Assembly: GCA_021838785.1 (NCBI GenBank)
Contig: JAKCCV010000007.1
Span: 1 to 64,000, forward strand
DNA length: 64,000 nucleotides
Reading direction: 5' to 3'
Source of the DNA: Acidobacteriota bacterium
GTDB taxonomy: Bacteria; Acidobacteriota; Terriglobia; UBA7540
Shown here: piece by piece, positions 28,403 through 36,863 of the stretch
Layout of the letters: every line of letters begins with the position of its first letter
Numbering within the stretch: position 1 is the stretch's first letter
The notes under the pieces: generated by a model
Told to the model about the DNA's origin: nothing
Database searches by the model: none
What the model saw: the letters and a program-made list of their open reading frames with translations, nothing else
Program-made: the position numbers and the translations under genes

Positions 28403-29695
28403 TCAGGCCACGCGACGTTTAGACCCGCTCAGGGCTTTAAGCTGGTCGGTGGTCATCGAGCGTGGCCGCATGATGGGTGTGCCCAAGGCACGGTTCAGAA
28501 TCAGTTGCGCGCACATGCCCAGGGCACGAGAGACGCCAAACAGGACCGTGTAGTAATCAAACTGCTCAAGGCCAAAATGGTAGAGCAGGGACCCGGAAAT
28601 GGCGTCCACGTTTGGCCAAGGGTCCTTGGCATGTCCGTGCGATTGAAGAATAGCCGGCGTGACCGCGTAGAGCCGATCCACTATCCTGAACACTTCGTCC
28701 TGCGCGCACACACGGTCTCCAAAATCATGAAATCCTGTAAACCTCGGGTCGGTGACGCGAAGGACAGCGTGTCCGTAACCGGGAATCACACTGCCATCTT
28801 TGAGGCGAGCCCAGACAAAGTCCGTTAGCTGCTCAGTGGAAGGCACACCGCCAAACCGATTTTTGATTTCGAGCACAAAACGGAGGCACTCCTGATTCGC
28901 CAATCCGTGCAGTGGCCCCGCCAGGCCGTTCATTCCCGCGGAGACCGCCAACATCGGGCTGGAGAGTACTGATCCCACGGTGTGGCAAGTAAATGCGCTC
29001 ACATTGCCCCCTTCGTGGTCGCAGTGGAGGGTCAGATAGAGCCGCATGAGGTTTTGGAACTCGCCCATCGGGTCAGGCAGCCCCAACATCTGGGCGTAAT
29101 CGGCGGCCCAGTCAAGCTCCGGATTGGGAGGAATGAGTGTCCGCTTCCCGGTGTGGATCCGATAGATGCCCGCTGCCATGGCGGGAAGCTTGGCAAGCAA
29201 AGCGAGAGAATCCTCCAGCGCTGCTTCCCAGTACTCGTCCTTGTGCATGCCTTGCTCATAGCGCTTCCGAAAGACCGACTCACGCTCCAGCGCGAGAATG
29301 GCCGCACTCAGCATCGTCATGGGATGTGAATCCGAGGGCATGGCGAAAAGCAAATCCCAAATGTAAGCTGGAACCGCGCTGCGTTGGCGCAGCTCATCGT
29401 GGAGCGTCTCCAGCTCCCGCGCAACCGGGAGCCTGCCGGTGCAAAGCAGGTAGAACACCTCTTCCGGTTTGCGGGCGGCCAGCTTTGAGATCGGAGTGCC
29501 CCGAATGATCAATCCCTTCTCGGGCTCGACCAGCGAAGTGTCGCAAACCAGGCCCGGCACGCCCCGCATTCCGTGAACGACTTGGCTCATGGTCACCTGC
29601 GAGATGACGGTCGAGCCGCCACCCTCCAGCAGCTCGCGCAATTCCTTTCTCAAGTCGGGAATGCGGTTGCCCAATTCTTCCTTCAGTGATGCCAT
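28403..29695 (-). CDS. gltA: Citrate synthase, mitochondrial-like type
   Basis: This 430-residue enzyme condenses acetyl-CoA and oxaloacetate to citrate in the cytoplasm. The catalytic triad is visible: His in GLAGPLHGLANQE, His in VIPGYGHAVLRVTDPR, and the Asp region in NVDAISGSLLYHFG/YYTVLFGVSRALG. The HEGGNVSAFTCHTVGSVLSS and MRPRSMTT stretches are much closer to the animal mitochondrial form, as I recall it, than to the E. coli hexameric type. No NADH-site signatures were looked for. The start at 29695 (MASLKEELG) follows GGGAGGA; a longer frame to 29725 is not conserved. It is transcribed divergently from methylmalonyl-CoA mutase across a region with two CRP-like sites. Confidence 0.94.
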   Translation of the reverse strand: MASLKEELGNRIPDLRKELRELLEGGGSTVISQVTMSQVVHGMRGVPGLVCDTSLVEPEKGLIIRGTPISKLAARKPEEVFYLLCTGRLPVARELETLHDELRQRSAVPAYIWDLLFAMPSDSHPMTMLSAAILALERESVFRKRYEQGMHKDEYWEAALEDSLALLAKLPAMAAGIYRIHTGKRTLIPPNPELDWAADYAQMLGLPDPMGEFQNLMRLYLTLHCDHEGGNVSAFTCHTVGSVLSSPMLAVSAGMNGLAGPLHGLANQECLRFVLEIKNRFGGVPSTEQLTDFVWARLKDGSVIPGYGHAVLRVTDPRFTGFHDFGDRVCAQDEVFRIVDRLYAVTPAILQSHGHAKDPWPNVDAISGSLLYHFGLEQFDYYTVLFGVSRALGMCAQLILNRALGTPIMRPRSMTTDQLKALSGSKRRVA

Positions 29696-29805
29696 GTCAT
29701 TTCCTCCCATGCAGGGTCGTGCCACGTTCTTGCCCTGCCCACGCGGTTTCCCATGACCGGGCCAGCAAAACCCCTTCTCAATATAGCGTTAATCCAGGGA
29801 GGAAC

Positions 29806-29821
29806 TGTGACCCAAATTACA
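29806..29821. promoter_or_regulatory. CRP-like operator 1 (citrate synthase / mutase intergenic)
   Basis: TGTGACCCAAATTACA fits TGTGA-N6-TCACA with one mismatch. It lies 111 bases upstream of the citrate synthase start on the minus strand and about 178 bases before the mutase start. Confidence 0.45.
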
Positions 29822-29827
29822 GTTGGC

Positions 29828-29843
29828 CGTGACGCGGGTCACA
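29828..29843. promoter_or_regulatory. CRP-like operator 2 (citrate synthase / mutase intergenic)
   Basis: CGTGACGCGGGTCACA fits TGTGA-N6-TCACA with one mismatch and has GTGA/TCAC arms. Its centre is 22 bases, about two helical turns, from site 1, so two dimers could bind on the same face. The 29696-29998 gap holds no other gene that I recognise. Confidence 0.45.
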
Positions 29844-29998
29844 TCCTGCGTCCACGATAGCCCTCGGAAGCTTTGACAACAAGTGAGGATCGGGCGAATT
29901 GGCCAAGCCGCCCACCCTGCGGTCTTGTACGACGCTCTACCGCCGATTCTCGCTGCCGATTTGACTTTAAGGCTGCCGGTAACCTAAGATGCGGGCAG

Positions 29999-31702
29999 AT
30001 GGCCAGACTGCCTCACAGGGAAGCTTCCGCGGACCCAGGAGAGACCCGATTATCCGAAGCCGAGCGTCGTTGGGAGGAAAATGTTCTCAAACCGTGGCTC
30101 GCCAAGGTGCCGGAACGCAAAGAATCCTTCAGCACCGTCTCGGGGCTCCCAATTAAGGGTTTGTACACCCCAGCGGACCTTGGCGAGTTCGATTACGCGC
30201 GCGAACTTGGCGATCCGGGCGACTACCCCTTTACACGGGGCATCCACCGAACAATGTACCGGGGCAAACTCTGGACCATGCGGCAGTTTTCCGGTTACGG
30301 AACGCCCGAAGATGCCAATCGCCGCCTCCATTATCTTCTGGCTCAAGGGCAAACCGGGCTTTCCATTGCCTTTGATCTGCCGACCCTGATGGGCTACGAC
30401 GCTGACCATCCCTTGGCCGAAGGCGAAGTCGGCAAATGCGGCGTGGCGGTCAGTTCGCTCGAAGATATGGAAACGCTGCTTGCCGGCATCCCGCTCGAGT
30501 CCGTGACGACTTCCATGACCATTAATTCCCCCGCCGCCATGCTCTGGGCGATGTATTTGGTCGCGGCGGAAAAAAGTGGCGCGGACTGGAAAAAAATCTC
30601 CGGAACGCTGCAGAACGACATCCTTAAGGAGTATATCGCCCAGAAAGAATATATCTTTCCGCCCCAGCCTTCCATGCGGCTGGTGGTGGATAGCATCGTG
30701 TTCAGTGTGCGGGAGACGCCGCGTTTTAATCCCATCTCCATTTCCGGTTATCACATTCGTGAGGCCGGCTCGACCGCAGTCCAAGAGCTTGCGTTTACGC
30801 TGCGCGACGGCATCGAATATGTCGAATGGGTTGAGCGGGCCGGCCTCCCGGTGGATGAATTTGCCCCTCGGCTGAGTTTCTTCTTCAACGCTCACAATGA
30901 CTTGTTTGAGGAGGTGGCGAAATATCGTGCCGCCCGCAAGGTTTGGGCCTATGTCATGCGCCAACGTTTCCACGCCCAAAACCCCCGCTCCTGGCTGTGC
31001 CGATTTCACGCCCAGACAGCGGGATGCTCCCTCACCGCGCAGCAGCCCATGAATAACGTGATTCGCACCGCCATTCAGGCGCTGGCCGCCGTGCTCGGTG
31101 GAACACAATCGCTGCACACCAATTCACTTGATGAAGCTTGGGCTCTTCCGACCGAATCAGCGGCTCGTCTCGCTCTCCGAACCCAGCAAGTGATCGCTTA
31201 CGAAAGCGGCGTGACCAACTTCGCAGACCCCCTGGGAGGCTCGTATTTCGTTGAGCGCCTCACGCGCGACATGGAGCGTGCTTGTTGGAACTATTTCGAG
31301 AGGATTGACGCTCTCGGCGGCATGGTGGCCGCCATCGAGAAGGGCTATCCGCAACGCGAAATCCATGAAGCTGCTTACGCTTATCAACAAGCCGTCGAGC
31401 GCAAGGAGAAAACCATCGTGGGCGTCAATGCGTTCACCCAGCCGGAAAACCAGCCCATCGAAATTCTGACGATTGATGAAAATGTGGCGCGTCGGCAAAA
31501 AGAAAAGCTTGCGGCATTGCGGCTCCGACGCGATGCCGCGCGCGTGCAGCGGGCCCTGGAGGCGGTGGGAAGCGCGGCCGCGACGGATCGGAACCTGATG
31601 CCCTATCTCATCGAGTGTGTTCGTGCCTACGCGACCTTGGGGGAAATGTGCGATGTGTTGCGGCGCGTCTTCGGCACGTATCAGGAACCGGCGTTCCGAT
31701 GA
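29999..31702 (+). CDS. mcmA1: Methylmalonyl-CoA mutase, large (substrate-binding) subunit
   Basis: A 567-residue TIM-barrel subunit that, with a separate B12-binding subunit, interconverts methylmalonyl-CoA and succinyl-CoA. Family segments include [23 protein letters not shown]-like (here [20 protein letters not shown]), [52 protein letters not shown] and [20 protein letters not shown]. The cobalamin-binding C-terminal domain found in single-chain mutases is absent, matching the split archaeal-type form. ATG 29999 is preferred; the longer frame from 29873 is not family-like. The partner subunit is at 32183. Neighbouring acyl-CoA genes point to propionyl-CoA use in amino acid or odd-chain acid breakdown. 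Confidence 0.94.
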   Translation: MARLPHREASADPGETRLSEAERRWEENVLKPWLAKVPERKESFSTVSGLPIKGLYTPADLGEFDYARELGDPGDYPFTRGIHRTMYRGKLWTMRQFSGYGTPEDANRRLHYLLAQGQTGLSIAFDLPTLMGYDADHPLAEGEVGKCGVAVSSLEDMETLLAGIPLESVTTSMTINSPAAMLWAMYLVAAEKSGADWKKISGTLQNDILKEYIAQKEYIFPPQPSMRLVVDSIVFSVRETPRFNPISISGYHIREAGSTAVQELAFTLRDGIEYVEWVERAGLPVDEFAPRLSFFFNAHNDLFEEVAKYRAARKVWAYVMRQRFHAQNPRSWLCRFHAQTAGCSLTAQQPMNNVIRTAIQALAAVLGGTQSLHTNSLDEAWALPTESAARLALRTQQVIAYESGVTNFADPLGGSYFVERLTRDMERACWNYFERIDALGGMVAAIEKGYPQREIHEAAYAYQQAVERKEKTIVGVNAFTQPENQPIEILTIDENVARRQKEKLAALRLRRDAARVQRALEAVGSAAATDRNLMPYLIECVRAYATLGEMCDVLRRVFGTYQEPAFR

Positions 31703-31738
31703 TTGCGGGCCATACTTCGGTCCGGCAAAGGGGACGGG

Positions 31739-32017
31739 ATGAGGATCATCAAGCATGGCAGGGGTAGGAGGTACCTCCTGCCGGATGAGGGGGAGACTAC
31801 CGAGGAGATATTGAGAGCGGTCGCGCGCGCTTCGTTGGAGGTAGCCGAAGCGGAGGACACTGAACGAATTCGAAAGCTCCTTCGCGCGTTGGAGCTCGAT
31901 CCCAAAGGGGTGGCGACAGAATGGGACGACAAACGGATGCTGCGCCTGGTGCGCAAGTCTGACGCCAGCGCGGCCGTCGGCGAGCCCTCTTGGTCATGGA
32001 TCACGTCGACTGCGTGA
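31739..32017 (+). CDS. Small hypothetical protein between the mutase subunit genes
   Basis: About 92 residues, Arg/Glu-rich and probably helical (EILRAVARASLEVAEAEDTERIRKLLRALEL). No signal, membrane segment or known motif. ATG 31739 follows GGGGACGGG. It lies 36 bases after the large-subunit gene and its end overlaps the next small frame by 22 bases. I do not recognise it; coding status rests on position, ribosome site and codon use only. Confidence 0.45.
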   Translation: MRIIKHGRGRRYLLPDEGETTEEILRAVARASLEVAEAEDTERIRKLLRALELDPKGVATEWDDKRMLRLVRKSDASAAVGEPSWSWITSTA

Positions 32018-32154
32018 GCTGCAAAACGATAGTCAAGAGAGGAAGGAGGTATCTTCATCTCTCCCTGTACGGCGGAAGAGAAAAAGAAGCAGACATGGTC
32101 GCGGAACTCGCTAACCATTACATCCGCCAGCGCCGCCACGCGGACCGCCGATGA
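31996..32154 (+). CDS. Very small basic protein, 52 codons
   Basis: A 52-residue frame: [20 protein letters not shown], then [20 protein letters not shown] and a basic tail [13 protein letters not shown] CxxC pair sits near the N-terminus. It overlaps the end of the previous small frame and ends 28 bases before the B12-subunit gene. Both small products contain a GRRYL stretch, which may be chance or distant duplication. No family recognised. Confidence 0.4.
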   Translation: MDHVDCVSCKTIVKRGRRYLHLSLYGGREKEADMVAELANHYIRQRRHADRR

Positions 32155-32182
32155 CCTGTGGAGGAGCCTTCGAGTAACGGCT

Positions 32183-32593
32183 ATGGACCGAAGAATCCGC
32201 GTATTAGTTGCCAAGCCGGGGCTTGACGGCCACGACCGGGGAGCCAAGATCGTGGCCCGCGCCCTGCGCGACGCCGGCATGGAAGTTATTTACACCGGAT
32301 TGCGGCAGACGCCGGAGCAGATTGCCGCCGCAGCGTTGCAAGAAGACGTGGATGCCGTCGGCCTTTCGATTCTCTCTGGAGCGCACAACACCATCGTGCC
32401 GCGCATTTGCGAACTGCTGCGCGCCCAGGACCAGGCGGAGGTGACGGTGATTGTGGGCGGAATCATTCCTGACGAAGATATCCCGGCCTTGAAGCGCGCC
32501 GGGGTCGCCGAGGTGTTCCAGCCGGGAGTTTCCACGCAGGAGATCGTTGATTTTCTCCGTCGGCGCATCAGTGAACAGACCTTCAAAAGCTAG
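32183..32593 (+). CDS. mcmA2: Methylmalonyl-CoA mutase, small cobalamin-binding subunit
   Basis: A 136-residue Rossmann-like B12-binding domain. The base-off/His-on motif D-x-H-x2-G is present in [20 protein letters not shown] (His ligand), followed by [18 protein letters not shown] (the conserved Ser/Thr loop) and [20 protein letters not shown]. It completes the split mutase with the subunit at 29999. The gene starts 28 bases after a small basic ORF; a strong hairpin follows its stop. Confidence 0.94.
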   Translation: MDRRIRVLVAKPGLDGHDRGAKIVARALRDAGMEVIYTGLRQTPEQIAAAALQEDVDAVGLSILSGAHNTIVPRICELLRAQDQAEVTVIVGGIIPDEDIPALKRAGVAEVFQPGVSTQEIVDFLRRRISEQTFKS

Positions 32594-32616
32594 CCGCCCT
32601 CGCCTCAGAGGGCGGC
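32593..32616 (+). other. GC-rich hairpin after the B12 subunit gene
   Basis: Perfect 9-bp stem GCCGCCCTC/GAGGGCGGC with loop GCCTCA, starting on the last base of the stop codon. No U-tract follows, so it is more likely an mRNA-stabilising or attenuating structure than a full terminator. Confidence 0.5.
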
Positions 32617-32649
32617 GGGGACAACCTCTTCGTCGGAGGAAATTTTGAA

Positions 32650-33198
32650 ATGGCCCTTACCTTCACGACGTCGTGCTTAAAGGACTCGCTCGAACTGCTC
32701 CAGTACTACAAGCGCCTCGGCGAGCGGGCCATGGAACAAGCCCCGGAAGAAAGTCTGAGCCTCGCGCTTGACCGCGAATCGAATTCCATCGCCACCATCG
32801 TCAAGCATATGGCGGGCAATATGCGCTCTCGCTGGACCGACTTCCTGACCACGGATGGAGAGAAGCCTGCCCGCCATCGTGACGAAGAGTTCGAGGCCCC
32901 ACCCCGAACCCGCGCCGAGGTGATGGCGCTTTGGGAGGATGGCTGGGGGCGTGTGTTTGCCGCTTTAGAACCCTTGACCGAAAGCGATTTGAGCCGGACC
33001 GTCACAATCCGTTCAGAGCCGCATTCCGTGATGCAGGCCATCCATCGGCAAATTGCCCATTATGCCTACCACGTCGGGCAGATCGTTTATTTGGCAAAGC
33101 ATTTCGCCGGAGAGCACTGGGTGGCGCTAACCATTCCGCGCGGCAAATCGGGCGAGTTTAACGCCCAAGTAACAGCAGGAGAGGCATCGCAGCGCTAA
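32650..33198 (+). CDS. DUF1572 (DinB-like four-helix) protein
   Basis: This 182-residue protein has the DinB/YfiT four-helix bundle layout: His near residue 56 (IVKHMAGNMRSRW), and the HRQIAHYAYHVGQIVYLAKHF segment near residue 137 with the paired histidines that bind metal in this superfamily. Some members are bacillithiol or mycothiol transferases; the role of DUF1572 is unknown. GGAGGAAATTTTGAA precedes ATG 32650. It lies between the mutase and carboxylase genes, perhaps in the same transcript. Confidence 0.83.
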   Translation: MALTFTTSCLKDSLELLQYYKRLGERAMEQAPEESLSLALDRESNSIATIVKHMAGNMRSRWTDFLTTDGEKPARHRDEEFEAPPRTRAEVMALWEDGWGRVFAALEPLTESDLSRTVTIRSEPHSVMQAIHRQIAHYAYHVGQIVYLAKHFAGEHWVALTIPRGKSGEFNAQVTAGEASQR

Positions 33199-33237
33199 GC
33201 GCCAATCAAAGACGACCACTTACCTTTTCGGTCACGT

Positions 33238-34932
33238 TTGGAAGGCCCAGCGAACTTGCCAACTCAACCCATCTCGACTCGCGTCACCCCAACTGCTCGC
33301 TCGTTCGTGGAAAATCAAGAGCGCATGAAGAAACGTGTCGCTGCCATTCTGAGCGAACAGGAAATCATCCGCCTCGGCGGGGGCGACAAGGCGATTGAGG
33401 CGCAGCACAGGAAAGGACGCCTGACGGCTCGGGAACGGATCGTGCGCCTTACGGACCCGGGCAGCGAATTTTTTGAGTTGGGACTTTTCGCCGCCCATGA
33501 GATGTACCAGGAATGGGGCGGAGCTCCGGCAGCCGGAGTGATTACGGGGCTTGGGCAGGTGTGCGGGCGTCTGGTGATGATTATCGCCAACGACGCCACC
33601 GTCAAAGCCGGCGCCTTTTTCCCGATGACCGCCAAAAAGGTCATCCGGGCACAGAACATCGCCATAGAGAATCATCTGCCAACCATTTATCTTGTGGATT
33701 CGGCCGGCGTCTTCCTTCCCCTGCAAGAGGATGTTTTCCCTGACACGGACGATTTTGGGCGCGTCTTTCGCAACAACGCGGTCATGAGCGCCATGGGCCT
33801 TCCACAGATCACCGCGATAATGGGCATGTGCGTGGCCGGCGGTGCGTATTTGCCCGTGATGTGCGACCACATCCTGATGACCGAAGGCAGCGGGCTTTTC
33901 CTGGCCGGGCCGGCGCTCGTTCAAGCCGCCATCGGGCAGAAAGTTTCGACGGAAGAGTTGGGCGGAGCCAAAACCCACGCTGCCATCAGCGGCACGGTGG
34001 ATTTCCGCGAGCCCAACGACGAGGCGTGCCTGGAGCGTCTCCGGGCGTTGGTGGATAAGATGGGTTCAGAACCCAGCGCGTCGTTCAACCGCGCGACAGA
34101 GGCTCCTCCAGCATACCCAGAAGAGGAAATTTACGGCATCTTCACCGACGATCCTGCCGGCCAGTACGACATGCGCGAAATCATCGCCCGAATCGTTGAC
34201 CGCAGCGAATTCGATGAGTACCGAGCGGAATACGGGAGCACGGTATTGTGCGGCTATGCTCGGATTGGCGGCTTTGCGGTCGGCATAGTCGCCAACCAGA
34301 AGATGCACATCCCTACCCTATCGCGAGAAACCGGAGAAAAACGCATTCATTTTGGCGGGGTGATCTACACAGAATCGGCGGAGAAAGCCGCTCGGTTCAT
34401 TATGGCCTCGAACCAGCATCGCGTGCCCCTTGTGTTTCTCCATGATGTCAATGGTTTTATGGTGGGCAAAGAGGCGGAGTGGAGCGGCATCATCCGCGCC
34501 GGGGCGCAGATGGTCAACGCGGTCTCCAACAGCGTGGTGCCCAAAATCACGGTCATCTGCGGCGGCAGCTTCGGCGCCGGACATTACGCCATGTGCGGTA
34601 AAGCCTACGATCCGCGTTTTGTTTTTGCCTGGCCAACCGCCAAATACGCGGTGATGAGCGGCGATTCGGCGGCGGAAACGCTGGTGGAGATTAAGGCTCG
34701 CCAACTTGAGCGCGAAGGACGAACCTTGAGCGATGGTGAGAAACAAGAGCTTCGCACCTCCATTCGCGCCGCCTATGAGGCCCAGATGGACCCTCGGTTC
34801 GCCGCCGCCCGCCTCTGGGTGGACGCCATCATTGATCCGGCGCAAACCCGCGAGGCGCTGATTTGGGCGCTCGAAGCGGCCGCATTGGATCCCGAAGTGA
34901 AGGAATTCAAGACCGGAGTGTTACAAACCTAA
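33238..34932 (+). CDS. Acyl-CoA carboxylase beta (carboxyltransferase) subunit, probably methylcrotonyl-CoA type
   Basis: A 564-residue carboxyltransferase of two crotonase-like halves. Characteristic stretches are QHRKGRLTARERIVRLTDPG, PTIYLVDSAGVFLPLQ, GMCVAGGAYLPVMCDH, and in the second half VPLVFLHDVNGFMVGKEAEW and ICGGSFGAGHYAMCGKAYDP. The last resembles methylcrotonyl-CoA carboxylase more than propionyl-CoA carboxylase. With HMG-CoA lyase and an enoyl-CoA hydratase immediately downstream, the leucine pathway is the best assignment, though propionyl-CoA use next to the mutase remains possible. The biotin carboxylase/BCCP alpha subunit is not in this window. The TTG start 33238 lacks a ribosome site, so the true start is uncertain. 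Confidence 0.88.
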   Translation: MEGPANLPTQPISTRVTPTARSFVENQERMKKRVAAILSEQEIIRLGGGDKAIEAQHRKGRLTARERIVRLTDPGSEFFELGLFAAHEMYQEWGGAPAAGVITGLGQVCGRLVMIIANDATVKAGAFFPMTAKKVIRAQNIAIENHLPTIYLVDSAGVFLPLQEDVFPDTDDFGRVFRNNAVMSAMGLPQITAIMGMCVAGGAYLPVMCDHILMTEGSGLFLAGPALVQAAIGQKVSTEELGGAKTHAAISGTVDFREPNDEACLERLRALVDKMGSEPSASFNRATEAPPAYPEEEIYGIFTDDPAGQYDMREIIARIVDRSEFDEYRAEYGSTVLCGYARIGGFAVGIVANQKMHIPTLSRETGEKRIHFGGVIYTESAEKAARFIMASNQHRVPLVFLHDVNGFMVGKEAEWSGIIRAGAQMVNAVSNSVVPKITVICGGSFGAGHYAMCGKAYDPRFVFAWPTAKYAVMSGDSAAETLVEIKARQLEREGRTLSDGEKQELRTSIRAAYEAQMDPRFAAARLWVDAIIDPAQTREALIWALEAAALDPEVKEFKTGVLQT

Positions 34933-34985
34933 GAACCGTTTCACGCCAAGGCGCTAAGGCGCAAAGCCCAGAGGCAGAAAGATAA

Positions 34986-35930
34986 ATGGAACAAGTCAAA
35001 CTCATCGAGTGCCCTCGCGACGCTTGGCAAGGTCTTAAGAAAATTATTCCGCCTCGCGTGAAGGCGGAATACCTTGAAAAGCTGGTTGGATGGGGCTTTC
35101 GGCATCTCGACGCGGTGAGCTTTGTCGCGCCGAAGTACGTCCCTCAGATGGCTGACAGCGAAGAAGTGCTACGCCGGCTGGCGGAAGCCGGCGTGGTTCC
35201 GTCTCGCGTGAATGGCACCGCGCCGGCGGAAGCTCCGGCCGGTCCCGCGGCGGCGCCAGCGCGCGACCTCCCGCGGCCGGAGATCATTGGCATCGTGGTC
35301 AACGAGCAAGGGCTCGAGAGGGCGCTCAAGGCACCCGGCGTGACGACGCTCGGCTATCCGTATTCCATCTCGGCGCATTTCCGGCGGCAGAACGCCAACA
35401 TGTCGCTGGCCGAATCGCGCCGGCTTGCGGAGCGCATTCGCGACGCGACACGAGCCCGGCAACAAAATTTGGTCGTTTACATCTCCATGGCGTTCGGCAA
35501 TCCGTTTGACGAGCCTTGGGGGCCGGAAATTGTGGCGGAGGCTGTCGAGTGGCTGCGCAGCATCGGGGTGAAAGAAATCTCTCTTGCGGACACGGTCGGC
35601 GTGGCGTCACCTCAAGAAGTGGGAAAGCTGTTCAAGACAATATCCCGGCAGGCCCGCGACATCGAGCTGGGGGTTCACTTGCACAGCCGTCCGGAGACGG
35701 CATCAGAAAAGGTTATGGCGGCTTACGAGGCCGGTTGCCGGCGGTTTGATTCGGCACTTACGGGGCTTGGCGGCTGTCCCTTTGCCGGTGACGAGTTGGT
35801 CGGCAACATACCGACGGAGATTGTGGTGGACGCGCTCAATACCCACGGGGCGAAGACCGATATTGAGCCGCCGTCGCTGCTCGCGGCCATTGAGGCAACC
35901 CGTGAGATTCGACGGCAGTACCAAGATTAA
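34986..35930 (+). CDS. Hydroxymethylglutaryl-CoA lyase
   Basis: This 314-residue TIM-barrel enzyme cleaves HMG-CoA to acetyl-CoA and acetoacetate, the last step of leucine breakdown. R11-D12 in ECPRDAWQGLKK replace the usual ERDGLQ context, a variant I associate with the Bacteroidetes-type lyase. Metal-binding HLH is in LGVHLHSRPET and the catalytic Cys in GLGGCPFAGDELVGNIPTE. An Ala/Pro-rich insert (about residues 79-96, TAPAEAPAGPAAAPARD) interrupts the barrel and is not a normal family feature. It begins 54 bases after the carboxylase gene. A long hairpin follows. Confidence 0.9.
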   Translation: MEQVKLIECPRDAWQGLKKIIPPRVKAEYLEKLVGWGFRHLDAVSFVAPKYVPQMADSEEVLRRLAEAGVVPSRVNGTAPAEAPAGPAAAPARDLPRPEIIGIVVNEQGLERALKAPGVTTLGYPYSISAHFRRQNANMSLAESRRLAERIRDATRARQQNLVVYISMAFGNPFDEPWGPEIVAEAVEWLRSIGVKEISLADTVGVASPQEVGKLFKTISRQARDIELGVHLHSRPETASEKVMAAYEAGCRRFDSALTGLGGCPFAGDELVGNIPTEIVVDALNTHGAKTDIEPPSLLAAIEATREIRRQYQD

Positions 35931-35945
35931 TACCGGCTCGATTTT

Positions 35946-35982
35946 ACTCGGGATGGCTCCGGAAACCGGAACCATCCCGAGT
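35946..35982 (+). other. Long intergenic hairpin
   Basis: ACTCGGGATGG (35946-35956) pairs perfectly with CCATCCCGAGT (35972-35982); the loop carries a second short helix TCCGG-AAA-CCGGA. No U-tract follows. It lies between the lyase and hydratase genes, 21 bases before the hydratase start, and could stabilise mRNA or lower read-through. Confidence 0.6.
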
Positions 35983-36003
35983 GGGCAGTCGCGGAGGCAG
36001 AAA

Positions 36004-36786
36004 ATGAGTTATACCTTGATTCAACTCGCCCTCGATGGTTATGTGGCGACATTGACGCTCCATCGCCCCGAAAAACGTAACGCCATCTCCGATCACATGA
36101 TGGACGAGCTGCACGGTGCTTTGGATGAAATTGAGCGAAGCACGACACGAGCCGTCATCCTGGCAGGCACAGGGCCGGTCTTTTGCGCCGGCATGGATCT
36201 CGCCTACCTCCGGGATGCCTCTGAGCAATCTATCGAAGAGGTTCGGCACGATGCCCGCAAGATTGCGCGGCTGTTCAATCGCATCAACTCGTTCCCTAAG
36301 CCGATGGTGGCCGCCGTCCAAGGGGCGGCCTTGGCAGGCGGCTGTGGCCTGGCCACGCTGTGCGATTTCACGCTGGCCGAACCGAACACCCAATTCGGCT
36401 ATCCCGAGGTGCGGGTGGGATTCATTCCGGCGACCATTTCGTCATTCGTCATGCGTCAAATTGGCGAAAAGCGGGCCAGGGATCTGCTACTTTCCGGCCG
36501 GCCCGTCGCCGCAGAGGAAGCTCGGGCGCTTGGCTTGGTCACGGAGGTGGTTCCCGCCGGAAAGCTCATGGCCAGGGCGAGGGAGATTGCCGACTCGCTT
36601 GCCGCGATGAGCCCAACCGCGCTGTCTCACACCAAGCGCCTGCTGCTGAGAATGCAGGAGGCCTCCCTGGAGCGCGATATCGCCCTGGGAGTTGAGGCGA
36701 GCGCCGAAATGCGCGGGACCGCAGATTTCCGCGAAGGAGTGGCCGCTTTCTTGGAGAAACGGCGGCCGGTGTGGACTGGCCATTGA
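36004..36786 (+). CDS. Enoyl-CoA hydratase/isomerase family protein, possible methylglutaconyl-CoA hydratase
   Basis: A 260-residue crotonase. It opens with VATLTLHRPEKRNAIS, has the CoA-binding FCAGMDLAYL and the oxyanion-hole VQGAALAGGCGLATLCDF; the catalytic Glu region FGYPEVRVGFIPA follows. Placement next to the carboxylase and HMG-CoA lyase suggests hydration of 3-methylglutaconyl-CoA in leucine degradation. Start ATG 36004 has GGAGG seven bases upstream; a long upstream frame overlapping the lyase gene is discarded. Confidence 0.88.
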   Translation: MSYTLIQLALDGYVATLTLHRPEKRNAISDHMMDELHGALDEIERSTTRAVILAGTGPVFCAGMDLAYLRDASEQSIEEVRHDARKIARLFNRINSFPKPMVAAVQGAALAGGCGLATLCDFTLAEPNTQFGYPEVRVGFIPATISSFVMRQIGEKRARDLLLSGRPVAAEEARALGLVTEVVPAGKLMARAREIADSLAAMSPTALSHTKRLLLRMQEASLERDIALGVEASAEMRGTADFREGVAAFLEKRRPVWTGH

Positions 36787-36863
36787 GGGCTGGTCCGCGC
36801 TCCTGGTGGCGAATCCGCTCGAATCTTGTGGTGCGTCGGAAACAGGTTTATAGATGCGGAGCT

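Noticed and set aside
30050-31117. 355-codon minus-strand frame inside methylmalonyl-CoA mutase
   Set aside because: Shadow of a clear enzyme gene; no domain is recognisable.
34941-34983. GGCGC(T/A)AAGGCGCAAAG-type stretch before the HMG-CoA lyase, considered as a repeat element
   Set aside because: Short and resembling the 7740-7775 stretch only loosely; too weak to call a repeat family from this window.
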